From NCBI GenBank assembly GCA_013146195.2, contig CM028384.1, positions 72,391,990 through 72,455,989 on the forward strand: 64,000 bases of DNA, read 5' to 3'. The notes beneath the pieces are model-generated. The model had not been told where the DNA came from and made no database searches. It was given only the letters and a program-made list of their open reading frames with translations. Numbering within the stretch: the first letter of the stretch is position 1; each line of letters begins with the position of its first letter. Positions 11,291 through 23,118 of this stretch are shown in pieces. This stretch comes from Codonopsis lanceolata (lineage: Eukaryota > Streptophyta > Magnoliopsida > Asterales > Campanulaceae). The position numbers were made by a program, and so were the translations under genes.

Positions 11291-12879
11291 TTGGGGCATC
11301 ATTTCAGTTCTTTTTTGAATTTCAAGTGTTTTAAGTGAGTTGGTCAATTACAATTTCAGAGCCATTCCTTTCTCCTTTTTCTGTTTGCTCCTCCTTTGTT
11401 TGGATTGAATTGGTGTAGCCATGCCAATGTGTCATCAATCTGGCGTTACTTTTTGATCCTTACATCAAGCTGTTTTTATGGTGCTGAAGTTGGTCAAAAT
11501 ATGGTGTTTCAAATTTTATTTAATTATTCTGTTTGATGGGTAATTTTATTCAAATGCAGACCGGAATCTTAATTAGAAATGTTGACATATTCTTTCAAAA
11601 GACAAGAGAAAGTTATGAGTTACATTTATTATCATTTACAGTAGACAGTAGTCATGGAAAATAATGGGGTCTGCTTCAATTCATATTTCAAAAAATGGTA
11701 GTTACTTGAGCACTCCTTCATAGTGCTGGCTTTAGTTCGTCCAATCACTTGAGTTATGTTGTGCATTTAGCGAAGTTAACAGTACGTTCCTAGCTTGCAG
11801 AAAGCAGTAGCTGAGAAGAAGCAGGTTCATAAATCTATGTTAAATGAGGAAAGTTTTGTAAGCAAATAGAATGCTGATTATAACATAAGTTCATAAATCT
11901 ATGTCAATGGCGATGGAAATATCTCCGCATCGGAGCTTGGAGACGGGTACATTTCATTCGAGGAAGAAGTCCAGCATATGGAGAGGCTACTTCCACTATA
12001 ATTATTGTTTATCCACTATATGTTTAATTATTGCATTAAATAAATACATGCTTGGACAAAATTACCCCATAAGTATTTGTTATTTTAAATTGACTAATCA
12101 AGTTACTTTCTTAATTACATCATATCTAACAATATTTTTTGTTCAAACATGAGAAAACAACATAATTATTCTATTTTTAATTTTAGATTTTAATTCTAAA
12201 AAATGTGATTATTCTCTTTTTTTCGTAATAAATATGCTTAGTGAATTTTTCTAATCACTCTCGTCTCATATTCCATTATCATATAAATAATATAATTAAT
12301 GCATTTTCTACCAAAATTTTAGAAAATATTGAATTTCTTATTATCAAAACTAAAATAATTTAACTTAGTTTAAAAAACATTATTTAAAAAGATCAATTTA
12401 ATAAAAATAATATGGTAGGTAATAAATTGAATATTGATTTCAATCAACTCAATAATTAAAACTCTGAATAAATTTAAAAGGTAGGCAAAAAAAATTACGA
12501 TACTATGTCATACTATGATTTTACTATTGAGTCAAATTTTTACTATTGCTTTATTTAAATTTCACTTTTAGTTTTTTTTTAACACATATTTATTCAAAGT
12601 TTGGTTGAAAAAAATGTTCGTATGATTTTTTTATTATACAATATAACTTTAGTCATAAGATTAATTAATAAAATCATTAAATAAAGTAAAAATAATATTA
12701 GAATATTTATGTTTTTAATTGATGTTTGAACTAAAAAATAATATTAAAAGACAATTAAGAAAATAACTTGATTAGTCAACTTAAAATGGGCAAGTACTTA
12801 ATAGGTAGTTTTGTCTAAACATAATACAATAAATAAGAATGTAGTAGATAAGCAATAATTGTAGTGGAAATAGTCTCTC

Positions 12880-12880
<1 letters not shown>
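11291..12880. other. No gene seen
   Basis: AT-rich sequence. Short frames exist, for example 11901-12152, but have no motif, good splice context or repeat structure. Confidence 0.4.

Positions 12881-12881
<1 letters not shown>

Positions 12882-12958
<77 letters not shown>
12882..12958. repeat. (TA)n microsatellite
   Basis: About 38 uninterrupted TA units. Confidence 0.95.
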
Positions 12959-12961
<3 letters not shown>

Positions 12962-13019
12962 ACAGAAATGAAAATAACCAAAAATGGAAATAATGCGTAT
13001 TCTAGGATGCAACCAAAAG

Positions 13020-13495
13020 TACTGGATTATGTATTTATTGATGAAAGGGGTATATTACAATGGGGAATTGTGTTCAACACATGAACCGGAATTGTATCTA
13101 ATTTTACAATAAGATAGAGAGAGAGGGGAAATTCAGGATGCGAATTGTGGACAACATGTCCTCCCTTTTATACTAAGTGAAAACGGAACTGAAATATTTT
13201 TCTTTCAAATCTGTGAAGCCATGTGTCCTTCATTATTAGTGGAGTCGTGCAAGGCCATATCACTTTTTTGATAGTGGAGAGGGACGACTAGAAACTCTTT
13301 CAAAAGTTAGTAGCTGACCATAGATAATTCGTATATAATGGATAATTAATGCATTTTGGTAGTGGAGCACTCAGCACGGTGCTTTGGAGGTAATGATAAC
13401 TCTTTTAACCAATGGCCGACAAAGTACAAGTCGGAATATTTGCTTTCTTTGATGGCAGACAAAAGGATGAATCTGCTTTTTGTAGTAGAGGGGGA
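13020..13495 (-). other. Probable 3' intergenic part of the pararetrovirus
   Basis: Gene-free sequence directly downstream of the viral second ORF on the minus strand. By position it would be the viral intergenic or promoter region, but I could not identify a primer site or promoter in it with confidence, and the exact viral edge is not visible. Confidence 0.35.
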
Positions 13496-14767
13496 CTATT
13501 CTTCCATCTTGTCCTTATCTTTATTAACTTTAGCTTGAGTAATGCCCACCATAACATCTATGTAGTCTTCTAGTGAAGGCGACCCGTCATCTTCGATTTC
13601 TTGTGATTCACCGACAAGTATAGCAAAAGTTGAACATGCTACTGCTGGCTGAGTAATTGATTCTGGTTGGGAAGCAATAAATTGATCATTCATACATTCC
13701 AGGACTTTTAGTTGACACTCCAGAGCTGTTCTATTTGGATTTTCTTTTTTGATTTTATCAATCATATATGTAAATACATTTTGGATCTCAGGCTGATTTG
13801 GAGCCTGGGTTTTTCTTTGAGCTTCCTCAAAAGCTGCAACATATTTGGGGACTGTATCTTTTAATTGAGTGACAGTTTCTTCGGTGTTAAAACCATCCCA
13901 ACCATTTAAAATGAAAGGTCCTGTACAGGATGGAATTTTAAATTCATCAATTGAGATTTCCAAGTCCCACTTCCAGATCCAAGTAATCTGGTTTTCTGTG
14001 AAGAGCCATAATGTATTTCCACCTATTGGTGGATTGACCACAGTCTTTCCTTTCAATTTGGGATGGTAATGATACCATGGAATAAAACACTCAGAAATTT
14101 CCTTTGGAAGAATTTCCAAAGTTGGGCCAAACCGATCCCACCACCTAAGAAACCAAGTGGGAAATCCATATTGTTCATGAATTTTTGGAGTAATAACAAA
14201 TAATCAAGTGTGCTTACGCACAGGATTCTCGTAGTAGAAGGCATAAAACCATGCCTGGATATAATCCCAATAATTGTATTCTACAGCCTTGTTGATTTTT
14301 AAAACCTTAGGCTTGGATGGGTCAAGCATGCTCCACTGATGGGGATACAAAATTTTTATAATATAACACTTAGAGTGTGTTCTTGAGGGTGTTTTTCCCC
14401 CAGAATCCGCTTTATGGAGGAAATGCTCCATCTGAACAGATTCAGTGTCTTCTAGTATAACTTCATATATATAATGAAACTTGGTATTGGGAGCTGCATG
14501 ATTCTGGTTACCTAAATACCTTTCTTTTACTGACCAAGGGTCATCTTTCCATTGTAAATCTTGGAAAGATAAATCAATAATATTTTCCATATTTTGCTTA
14601 CACAAATATGGTACATAAACAAATTCCTTTTTGACTTCTTTATTCTTAGAAGAACTCGCATGTGTCTTCTTAGTCTCTTTTGCAGGAATTTGAGGATATT
14701 GATTCTTGTACTTAGACCCCTTAGGGGTTATCCAACCTTTGGTTGGATGCATCTTGCAAGAATTCAC
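13496..14767 (-). pseudogene. Viral second ORF, function unknown
   Basis: Two frames, 14204-14767 (187 codons) and 13496-14119 (207 codons), cover one protein with a frameshift around 14120-14204. The ATG at 14767 lies inside the end of the RNase H frame, an overlap seen in florendovirus-type genomes. The product is rich in Trp and aromatic residues (for example WDYIQAWFYAFYYEN). No catalytic motif is visible. Related downstream ORFs have no established function that I know of. Confidence 0.6.
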
Positions 14768-16048
14768 GGGTAAGGAAATCTGACAGAGAATTATCTTTGC
14801 CCTTAATATATTCTATATCAAAATCGAAAACAGATAATTCTGATTGCCAACGAGCAAAAATATGTTTCGAAACTGTTAGAACAAAAGTAGCTAAGATTCT
14901 CCAAAAACTGTAGCCAATGTAGTTTCCAATGTAGCTTCTGATGTAGCTACAATGGAAGTCACAATGACCAGAAAAAGTAAAACAGCGGAAGACTTTAAAA
15001 TAAAGCATGAATTTAAGCACAAAGGTTTACCAAACAATCTACAAGCCTATACTTGTAGATCTAGCCCCATGGCCAAAAAGATTTCACTAAAAAGGATGAA
15101 TTGTTTTACAAAAACAATGTGAAATCACCAAACAAAATACTCTCACAAGACAACAAGTCTTGGAGAGCAAAATCCCACAGAAAAACAGGTATAACAAACG
15201 TGGGAAGAAACAAATAGCTTCCTAAAAACAGCACGGAAGACAAAACAATTCCAGCACTTCAATGTAGCTTCCAATGTTATAACATCCGAAGCTACATTCA
15301 ACTTCTGTACAGAATCTGGAACTGGAACAACTTTCGAATCTGAATTTTTATGCTCTCTGCAATCTGAATTCTCTCTAAATTCGTGTGTTTTGCCTCTGCC
15401 CAAAGTCCTCTATTTATATGTGAAGGAGACCTACAAAAAAGGAAGCAAACTCCAACAAGGAAAAGGATTATAGTTAGGAAGTAAATACACTTACCATAAA
15501 TCCTAGATTTTATTACCATATGAATAAGGACTCTAGAGACACGATTTAGGAATGATTTTTGCATAGATTTTGTTTCCAAAATAACTCCTAAACTTTAGGA
15601 CCAAGAAAACCAAAAATCTTTAGGAATATTTTGTTTCCAAAAATGATTCCTAACCTTTAGGACAAAGAAAAACCAAAATCTAATTAAAGATTTTGTTTCC
15701 AAATATGCCAAAACCTAGGGACCAAGAAAGGAGAAACAAAACCAAAATAGGCATGACCTATTTTACTCTTATAGAAACGATATTCTTAACATCCTTTTCA
15801 AGAATGTATTTGACTGCACTGCAATCAATTCTAAGTAAAAAAAATTGATTTAATAAATCATCTTGAAACTTACAAATGCATTTCACAATTGAAAGCATTT
15901 CTTTTTTAATAGTAGCCTAATTTAATTGTGCATTCTTCCACATACTGGAAGTGAAACGTAATAGTTCTTCTTTCCTATTACTGGGATTTCTTTGTTTTAA
16001 AATTCCACCATAACCAATGTTCAAAGCATCGATTTCCACTATTTTAAA
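14721..16048 (-). pseudogene. Viral RNase H region, split by a solo LTR
   Basis: The upstream part (about 15779-16048) shows EIDALNIGYGGIL, matching the first acidic motif of RNase H, and has one in-frame stop. The downstream part (14721-14873) shows the closing SDFLTREFL-type end. Between them lies a 900-bp copia LTR with a 5-bp target duplication. With the LTR and one duplication left out, the two parts are in the same reading frame, so the split is due to the insertion alone. Confidence 0.8.
14874..15773. mobile_element. Copia solo LTR inserted in the viral RNase H
   Basis: A 900-bp segment starting TGTTAGAAC and ending CTTATA, flanked by GAAAC at 14869-14873 and 15774-15778. It matches the LTR at 24262-25179 along its length, including the blocks AAACAATCTACAAG, CTTGTAGAT, CTCACAAGA, CTTGGAGA and AACGTGGGAAGAAA. 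No internal retrotransposon sequence is present, so it is a solo LTR left by recombination between two LTRs. The last dinucleotide has changed from CA to TA. Confidence 0.93.
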
Positions 16049-17143
16049 TCATGTTGGCTGAGCCAAACATAAACAAGGTAATTGTTTCACATGTAATTTA
16101 ATGGTTTGAACAACCTTAGTATGTTCAATAGTCCATGAACTAGGGTGTTTACTCAATCTTTTATAAAGAATAGCACTGTCTTGTACAATATTTTTATAAT
16201 AATCTGCAATGTAATTTAGACTTCCCAAAAACCTTTGTAGTTGAGTTTTATCTTCAATCTCATCAGGAAATGTAGAAGCAAATTCAATGCTTCTATCTAT
16301 TGGCATAATTTTTCCTTGGGATATTTTAAACCCTAGAAATCTAATTTCAGTTTGAAACAATTTCATTTTTGGAAAAGACAAAACTAATCCATTTCTTTTA
16401 ATAACATCTTTTAATATTTTTAAATGCTTAAAATGCTTATCAATATCAGATGAAAATATTAAAATATCATCAATATAAACAATACAGAAAGAAGAATATG
16501 GTGTAAAAATTTCATTCATTATGTTTTGAAATTCTGAAGGAGCATTTTTAAGCCCAAAAGGCATAACATTCCACTCATAGTGGCCAAAAGGAACTATAAA
16601 AGCAGTTTTATACCTGTCTTTTTCATTGATTTGGATTTGCCAGTATCCTGACTTAAGATCAAATTTGGAAAATAAGATTGCTTTATGCAATCGGTCTAAT
16701 AAATCTTTTTTGTTTGGAATATGATATCTAATCAATTTTAAAGCGTCGTTAAGAGACTTATAATTAACAACTAAACGAGGCACACATCTTTCTTGTTCAA
16801 CATTTTTATTAATATAGAAAGTTGTGCAACTCCAAGGAGAATAACTTTTCCTTATTATTTTCTTTTGTAAAAGATTTTCAATCTCTTTTTTACAAAGCTC
16901 TAATAATTCAGACTTCATTTGGCTAGGTCTAGCTTTGGTTGGAATCTGATATTTTTCATCAATATCATTTTTATATGGAAGAGAGACAATATGTCTTTTT
17001 CTTTCCCAGAAAGCATTTGGAACATCACTACAAACTTCATTTTTATAAAGATTTGTAATTTCACTGATTTTATTTTGAATAACACTATAATTTAATTTTT
17101 CATGTATATTCAAATTACTAATTTCTTCTTTAAGAAAATTCAT
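16049..17143 (-). pseudogene. Viral reverse transcriptase
   Basis: A 364-codon open frame containing the polymerase motifs in order: FDLKSGYWQI (motif A), PFGLKNAPSEFQ (motif B), YIDDILIFS (catalytic motif C) and LRFLGF-like RFLGFKIS (motif D/E). The style is that of caulimovirids rather than of copia elements. The frame ends at a stop at the start of the RNase H region. Confidence 0.9.
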
Positions 17144-17259
17144 CTGTTTTTCTTTTGAAGATAGAAGATTTTTTAATTCATTAATAGTCCTGGTCTTAGG
17201 ATTTTTAATGAATTCAAAAACTATTTATTGATTTTGAATATTAGTATAAATACATGTTT

Positions 17260-17640
17260 GATCAATTTTATGCAAAGGCATAATAGAATTTGAAAAAGGT
17301 GTTCCTAAGATCACCGGCTGTGTAATATTTTTAACAAGTAAAAATGATGAGGGGATACAAATTCCTTCATTACAAATATAAGAATTAGTAATCTTATACT
17401 TTATACCTAGTTTATCACCACCAGCAGAAGTGAGTGATTGGTGAGTCTTTTCAAAATATTTGGTAGGGACAAGACCTTCTTGGATACAATTAAGATCAGC
17501 CCCACTATCTACTAAAGCTACCGCTTTATCTAAGATGTACTCATTATTAATGACAATGGATATATAAATATATCATTTTTGATGGGTACTTTGGGTAATA
17601 AGTTGAAGAAAATCTTCAGAAACTTTGTCTTCTATCATAA
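17260..17640 (-). pseudogene. Viral aspartic protease remnant
   Basis: On the minus strand the sequence at 17498-17509 encodes DSGA, the active-site motif of retroviral-type aspartic proteases, within a hydrophobic context (ALVDSGADLN). About 60 codons later comes ILGTPF, matching the second conserved stretch. The frame is broken by stops on both sides, so there is no long open frame. It lies between the zinc finger and the reverse transcriptase, as expected. Confidence 0.7.
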
Positions 17641-17738
17641 TAGTATTATTGAGAGAGTGATCTAAATCAACTCCTTTTTTTTTCTTTTTGATAAGAATTA
17701 ATAGTAAGGTAGTCAATTTTCTTACCTTGGAAATTTAA

Positions 17739-18431
17739 TTATTGTTTTAATTCATTTATCTCTTTTTTTAGATTATTGAGTTCTTTTTTAAGATCATTAA
17801 TATTAATAGGTTGTTGATCTTTATTCTCCATTCTTTTGAAAACTTCATGAATAGAATAAAAATGTTTTATTCCATTCATTTGATCAATGTTTTTAACAGG
17901 TAGAGAAGAATCATCAATATTATTCCCATTTTCTATTAAGGATCTAATATTTTTTTCTTTTAATTTATGATCTGCCAAATTATCGATGAGATCAAGAATT
18001 TTAGATTGATCACTGGTGAGAACATTAATGCTTAAACCATTCATTTTGGCTATAGCTTTCCAGTAATCAGTTTCTTTGGAATAATGTCCCGTAGAACATT
18101 GTCCTTTACAAATATTACCTAAGTCATCAGAAGAAGATGAACTATTAATATTATTAATTTGTTTTATTTCTGAAGAACTGATATCTTCGGATGATCTATT
18201 ACTATTGCTGCTATAGTTAAGTAATAGCTTTGTTAATTGGAGTTTTAAACCTTCATCAAGGTCTAAATTATTCAATTTCTTTTGGGTAGAACATCTATTA
18301 GCAAAATGGCCAATCTTTCCGCACTTAAAACAAGTTTTAGGACCAAATTTTGATCCTTGTTTTGTTTTAGGGTTTTTATACTTTTTTCTACTATTGTACT
18401 TCTTTGGTTTAGAAGATTTGTAATAATTCAA
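17739..18431 (-). pseudogene. Viral capsid zinc finger and acidic tail region
   Basis: A 230-codon frame starting Lys/Tyr-rich and then showing one CCHC knuckle, CFKCGKIGHFANRC (from about residue 34), typical of the nucleic-acid-binding end of caulimovirid capsids. A Ser/Asn-rich stretch follows, and then a Lys/Glu/Leu-rich end that may form a coiled coil. It follows the coat-protein frame after a short interruption. Confidence 0.75.
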
Positions 18432-18458
18432 GTCCTCTCTGGATTTGTATTTATTTTT

Positions 18459-19730
18459 TTAAAAATCTTTTCTAAATTTTTTATGTTTTCTTTTGGGATA
18501 ATCAATTTTTGTATCATAAGCAAATTGATGACAGAATTCCCCAATTTCTTTTTTACCAGTTATGTTTTGTTTTTTTAACTGATATTGTAATTTCATATCA
18601 TTACAAATTTCTATACCTACTTGAGTACAAGTAGATATGATATTACCATAAGTAATAAATTTATAAGGGATGATTTTACTATGATGTTGATCTTTCAATT
18701 TTTGTCTTACTTTCTCAGAAAATAAGAGAGGTAAACCATCTGTAAACTTAGCTTTCCAATGTTCAGCATTGGCATCAGAACTTTGCATAACTTTAGCTGT
18801 AAAAACAACTTTGTACCATCTAAAATGAGTAAGAGATGGACATCTAAGATTTTGAAGGATTTCTCTATCTTTTTCATTTCTTTGAACTCCCACAAAATGA
18901 TGAATAATTGTTTGAATAAGGGTGTAGACAGCATCTTCCCTAGCTTCTGCTCCCTCTGTTTTTATAGTATTAAAAATCTCTAATTTTTGTTCAAGTGTGA
19001 TAATATTATCCCACCAACCTTTTATAGTTCCAACAAAGCCAGCAGCAATCATTTTTGTTGTTTCAGAATCTTTGTTAGAAGCAGTCTTACAGATTGTAGC
19101 ATACATAAGCATCCTATGGATTAATTCATAAATTTGGTATTCTGAATAACCATCTAGATTCCATTCGTAAATGGTTCTGGCATTATAAGAGTTATGATTT
19201 TGAAAAACTCCTTCCTCATAAAGAAGATCAGGAGGAGTGGGTCTTTGGTAATAAAATTTTAATCCTGGATCGGGAGGTTCATAGGCCAGTTTTTCACACT
19301 GTGCATCAAAATTACTAATCTCAGAAGTAGTAGAAGAAGTACTTTGGTAGCCTTCTTCTATTTGTTTATTCTTATTGAGGACGTGAATACTAAGTTCTTT
19401 AATACGGGCCATTAAATTATCTAAAAATTCTTCTCCTAAATTCATATGAAAATCCTTTACAGGAATAGGAGGTTTTATATTGACAACATAAATAGGTTTA
19501 GTACCAGATGTACTAGGTTCTGTATTAGGTTTAGAAAGACTTAAACTATCTTCAATCCTATTCAATTGTTTACCAATTGAGTTAATACAGAGATTGGCCC
19601 AATTATTCTGTTTAATAATAGGCTGAATATCTGTTTTAATTAGGGAAGAAGCCTCAACATAAGGTTCAGCTTCTAATTTCTGATCTTTTCTAATAATTAA
19701 GAGATCTTCAGCAGGAGGATGAATCTCCAT
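18459..19730 (-). pseudogene. Viral coat protein region
   Basis: A 423-codon open frame. Its middle (about residues 200-380) has features of caulimovirid capsid proteins: the stretch AAGFVGTIKGWWDNI, then a helical region and EHWKAKFTDGLPLLF. The capsid protein packages the viral DNA. The carboxyl end becomes Lys/Arg-rich (YPKRKHKKFRKDF) just before the zinc-finger frame. A stop at 18459 separates this frame from the next; in a working virus they would be continuous. Confidence 0.75.
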
Positions 19731-19754
19731 TTTAATTTCTCCTTTCTTATTAGT

Positions 19755-20213
19755 TCAATTCTTAGTATAAGAACTGAGGACCTGTATATTTTGTTGAAAA
19801 TGGTACCACTCATGGAACCATTGAACAAAGTAAGTAATCTTTTGGTCTCTTTCTAAAGACTCGTAGTATATAATTTTTATAATCAGTTGTTCTTCTTCAT
19901 TAAAAGCGTTGAAGAACCAATTCCTAAAATCCTTATAAATATGATTTTGGAATTCTGTATTAATACTAATTCTTAGTGGAGATTTGCGTGTAAAATCCAT
20001 CCAAACCCACATATCATTAGTCGATTCTTCAACTGTTTTGTTGGTATTATTATAAATCTTTGTTTTGTTGGTATTATTATAAACTCCTTGAGGAATTTGG
20101 TAGTCAGACATTCTAATGCCCTGAATGTCTTCTATGGTAGTAGAAGAAGTACTAGGTCTGCTATTATCAATTCTAGTATTCTTACTTCTCAAAGAAATTG
20201 ACATTTGAGACAT
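19755..20213 (-). pseudogene. Viral linker region between movement and coat proteins
   Basis: An open frame of 152 codons, rich in Ser/Thr/Asn at its start and with several Trp residues at its end (for example WFFNAFNEE). It lies between the movement-protein and coat-protein regions and ends at a stop just before the coat-protein frame. No domain is recognisable. By position it is part of the same ancestral polyprotein. Confidence 0.55.
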
Positions 20214-20339
20214 AGATAACCTACTTCTATTGTTAGAAGCAAAGATGACTTCAACATCTCTGTCATCATTTTGTATTATGTGGTCAATACTATTATCGAG
20301 TATTGGTTTGGGTGGAACAATTTCCTTTAGATTCCATTG

Positions 20340-20952
20340 GGATGGAAAATTGATTTAATTCCAAGTTATCTGTTTTGGTGTTGCTATATTGGTAGTTATA
20401 CTGTTACTTTTTATAACAGTAGTCTTTCCTGGATTACTCCTAAGAATAGCAATGAGACACATGATATTCATAACCTTATAGTGTATCATATATATAACAT
20501 TAATAGTTTCAGTTCCAGACATAAAATTATAGCCTGAAATTTGGATATTAAGAAGAACTACTTCAAATAAATTCCTATCAGTTAAAGAAAGACTTAAATT
20601 ATGAAATACATTAAAGTAGACTGGTGTGTGACAAAGACTAGTCTGAGCAATACCCATAAGAGAAGGAAGAAAGTCTAAACATCTACCATCTCGGATACAA
20701 GCAATAATAGAAGCATTTAACCCATATAAAGTAAGGTTTGAAAGTAATTTGGATACAACCAATATGCAAATAATTATATTTATCCTGATAAGAAGCAATA
20801 TCTTGAGGATTTAAAAGTTGTAATTTCAAATTGTTATCATCTATGCTAGTTGTAATTTTTGATAATTTTTTATAGAAAGAAATGATTTTTTTATACTTTG
20901 AAATTATTTGATAATTGCATATTAATGAGTAAATATGGGCGCTCATACTCAT
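20340..20952 (-). pseudogene. Viral movement protein (30K-type) remnant
   Basis: Two overlapping frames (20683-20952 and 20355-20798) cover one protein region with a frameshift between them. The second contains TSLCHTPVYFNVF followed by SLTDRNLFEV, resembling the core of caulimovirid 30K movement proteins, which tubulate plasmodesmata for cell-to-cell spread. Position at the 5' end of the main ORF agrees. The amino-terminal part is missing or unrecognisable beyond 20952, where unrelated sequence begins. Confidence 0.65.
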
Positions 20953-21815
20953 TTAGTGTCTGCCAATATATGCTCATGTTATTAAATGAGTACTTACTTG
21001 CACGTCCATTTGAGCCCGTCGTCCGTGCGCCCCTATCTGCCCATTCGCCACCTCTAGTTTTACTTAAATAGTTCACTTTCAAAAATCAAGACATAAAAGT
21101 GTCATTTAATTACTAATGGACTACTAAAATTGTCATTTTCTTAAAAAATTTGACTTTCAAACAGGGATTCTTTACCCAGAACGAAAACGGAGGGAGCATA
21201 TCATTTCAAACATTCTCGAACCCACAATCTATTAGTCGTATGGTTACTTGTAATTTTTTATAATCTATATCTATATAATGATAAACGTGATTTTCCCGCC
21301 TAAAACTGATTTCCATAAATGGAAACATTGGAAGCTGTAACACTTTATTTTTCTTGTTTTTTCTTTTGTTTTTATACTAAACATTCAATATTCTTAGATA
21401 AGTTGACATAAATATATTTATACATTTCTAAAAACTTTGAATACACCAAAACTGTTGGTATTCTTAGCACAATTCACAATATCATATTTTACATTTTATT
21501 TTCCATCACATTTATATAGAGTCTGTGGATGTTCTTTGCGGATGTTCAACCAATCTTCTGCAAAGTTTAAAAAAAAAATCGGTCACGAAATAAACTTTAG
21601 ACATTTTGAACCCAAAATTTTTACTGCAACTATTATGACTTCCATATCATTCTTCCTAAGAGATGTTCACAAACAAATATTCTAATGGGTTTTCAAAGTC
21701 AAAGTTGCAAGAAAATAGTTAGTCCCGACTGAAATAAACAACGAAGTTGTTGACATTGTCTAACTATAAAGTTATATATATTTTATAAGCATAAAGAATG
21801 GTTAAATAAAAAATA
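20953..21815. other. No gene; decayed repeat fragments
   Basis: About 20955-21060 holds a short GC-richer repeat patch. AACGAAAACGGAGGGAG near 21185 is a right end of a Stowaway-type MITE whose left end I did not find. The rest is AT-rich without supported exons. Confidence 0.45.
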
Positions 21816-22286
21816 TTAAGAAATGTAGCAGTTATCAGACGATCTTAAACCTGTCAAAAGACATTTGTTATTATGATCAAGAACTTCACAAGAATGTTTG
21901 TCAAACCTTACCTGAAGATCATCGTCATATAACTGACTTATGCTGATCAGGTTTGTCTCAAGACCTTCCACACGGTAAACATTTGTGAGATTTAGAAGGC
22001 CTTCAACGTTCAATGTTCCTTTGCCAACAATTTTCCCTTTGGCACCACCACCATATGTCACTGATCCTCCATTAATACTCACATATTCTTTCAAATTCTC
22101 TGTTGAACCTGTCATATGTCTAGAACACCCACTGTCAAAATACCAAGACCCAGCAACATGAGATTTTAATGAAGTGAAAGTAACATTACACTCTTCATCA
22201 TGTGACATGGTGGCACCAGGGCAGATATCAAAAGGCTCACAATATTTGGCTCTACACTTTTCATCACAAGTTTTGGGAACCCACAT
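21816..22286 (-). pseudogene. Copia protease, element truncated after it
   Basis: A 156-codon frame containing WYFDSGCSRHMTG, the copia protease active site, then GKGTLNVEGL and VEGLETNLISISQL, the conserved end of the protease region. It breaks off at NCYIS just before the expected GAG-pre-integrase domain. Confidence 0.85.
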
Positions 22287-22370
22287 TTGTTTAACTGTTT
22301 TGGGTTGGTGTTTTTGAAAAAATTTCTGATTTGTCTTTGAATGAGGCTTCCAATGTTTCTGCCAATGTTG

Positions 22371-23078
22371 CTACATTGGCTGGCGCATTGGCTGCTTCAT
22401 ACGGTTCTGCCAATGAGCTTTTCCAAAGAAATCTTGCCTCATCTCATTCTCATACATGACCTTTTTCAGAAAACAAAAAGGTTGTATGTGACCAGGCTTA
22501 TGGCAGAAGTGACAAACATAATTTTTCTTTCTTACTCTCGGTTTTTCACAGAAGACAGTTTCAGGAAAACTTTCATTGGTCTGTTTGGTTCCAGATGTTC
22601 CTTCTCCTTCTTTCACAAATACCTTAGGGACAAAACCAATACCTGATCTGGATGTATTACCAGAATTCAGCAGATCATCAACCTTCTGTTTGCTAGAATT
22701 CCATTTGGTCATGGTCTCTTTTGCTTGAGCAAGTTGCTTCTTCAACTGCTCAATCTCCACATCTTTTCTACTTAGGACACTCTTCAGCCTCACTAAGCAT
22801 TCTTTTTGATCCTCATTTGCCTTTTTTAACAGTTCATTTGCCTTACCAAGTAGTGTAACTTGGTGAGCTCTCTTCTCCCAATCCTTGTACAGCTCTTTGT
22901 ACCCTTCCAACAGGTTTGAATCTGTGTCACCATCATCCTCTGTAATTGTGGAATTAAAACAGAAGAAATGGTTCTCGTTTACGCCGCTCATGTCTCTCCC
23001 AATGTTGCTCCCGATGTTGCAACATCGGGTGACACATTGGTGAAACGTCTGCATTTTCGAATCGAGAATCACAAACAA
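22371..23078 (-). pseudogene. Copia gag-pol spacer with coiled coil and second zinc knuckle
   Basis: A 235-codon frame. Residues about 60-145 are rich in Lys/Glu/Leu and look like a coiled coil (LLGKANELLKKANEDQ). A second CCHC knuckle, CHFCHKPGHIQPFC, follows. It sits between gag and protease as in many plant copia polyproteins. Its first codons lie over a perfect 20-nt palindrome at 23010-23029. Confidence 0.75.
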
Positions 23079-23118
23079 GATTCAAGGTGATAAGATCACC
23101 GGATCTTCTCCATCACTA

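Larger units (their letters stand above)
13496..20952 (-). mobile_element. Endogenous pararetrovirus (Caulimoviridae, florendovirus-like), decayed
   Basis: Read right to left on the minus strand, the module order is movement protein, linker, coat protein, CCHC zinc finger, aspartic protease, reverse transcriptase, RNase H and a second ORF that overlaps the end of the first. There are no LTRs and no integrase. This order, with all modules in one main ORF plus a downstream ORF of unknown function, fits florendovirus-type plant pararetroviruses. The main frame is broken by several stops and frameshifts, the RNase H region is split by a solo LTR, and the movement-protein start seems truncated. 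It is a genomic fossil of about 6.5 kb of viral sequence. Confidence 0.85.

Noticed and set aside
13496..20952. Ty3-type LTR retrotransposon instead of pararetrovirus
   Set aside because: No LTRs, no integrase, and a movement-protein region plus caulimovirid-type coat protein are present.
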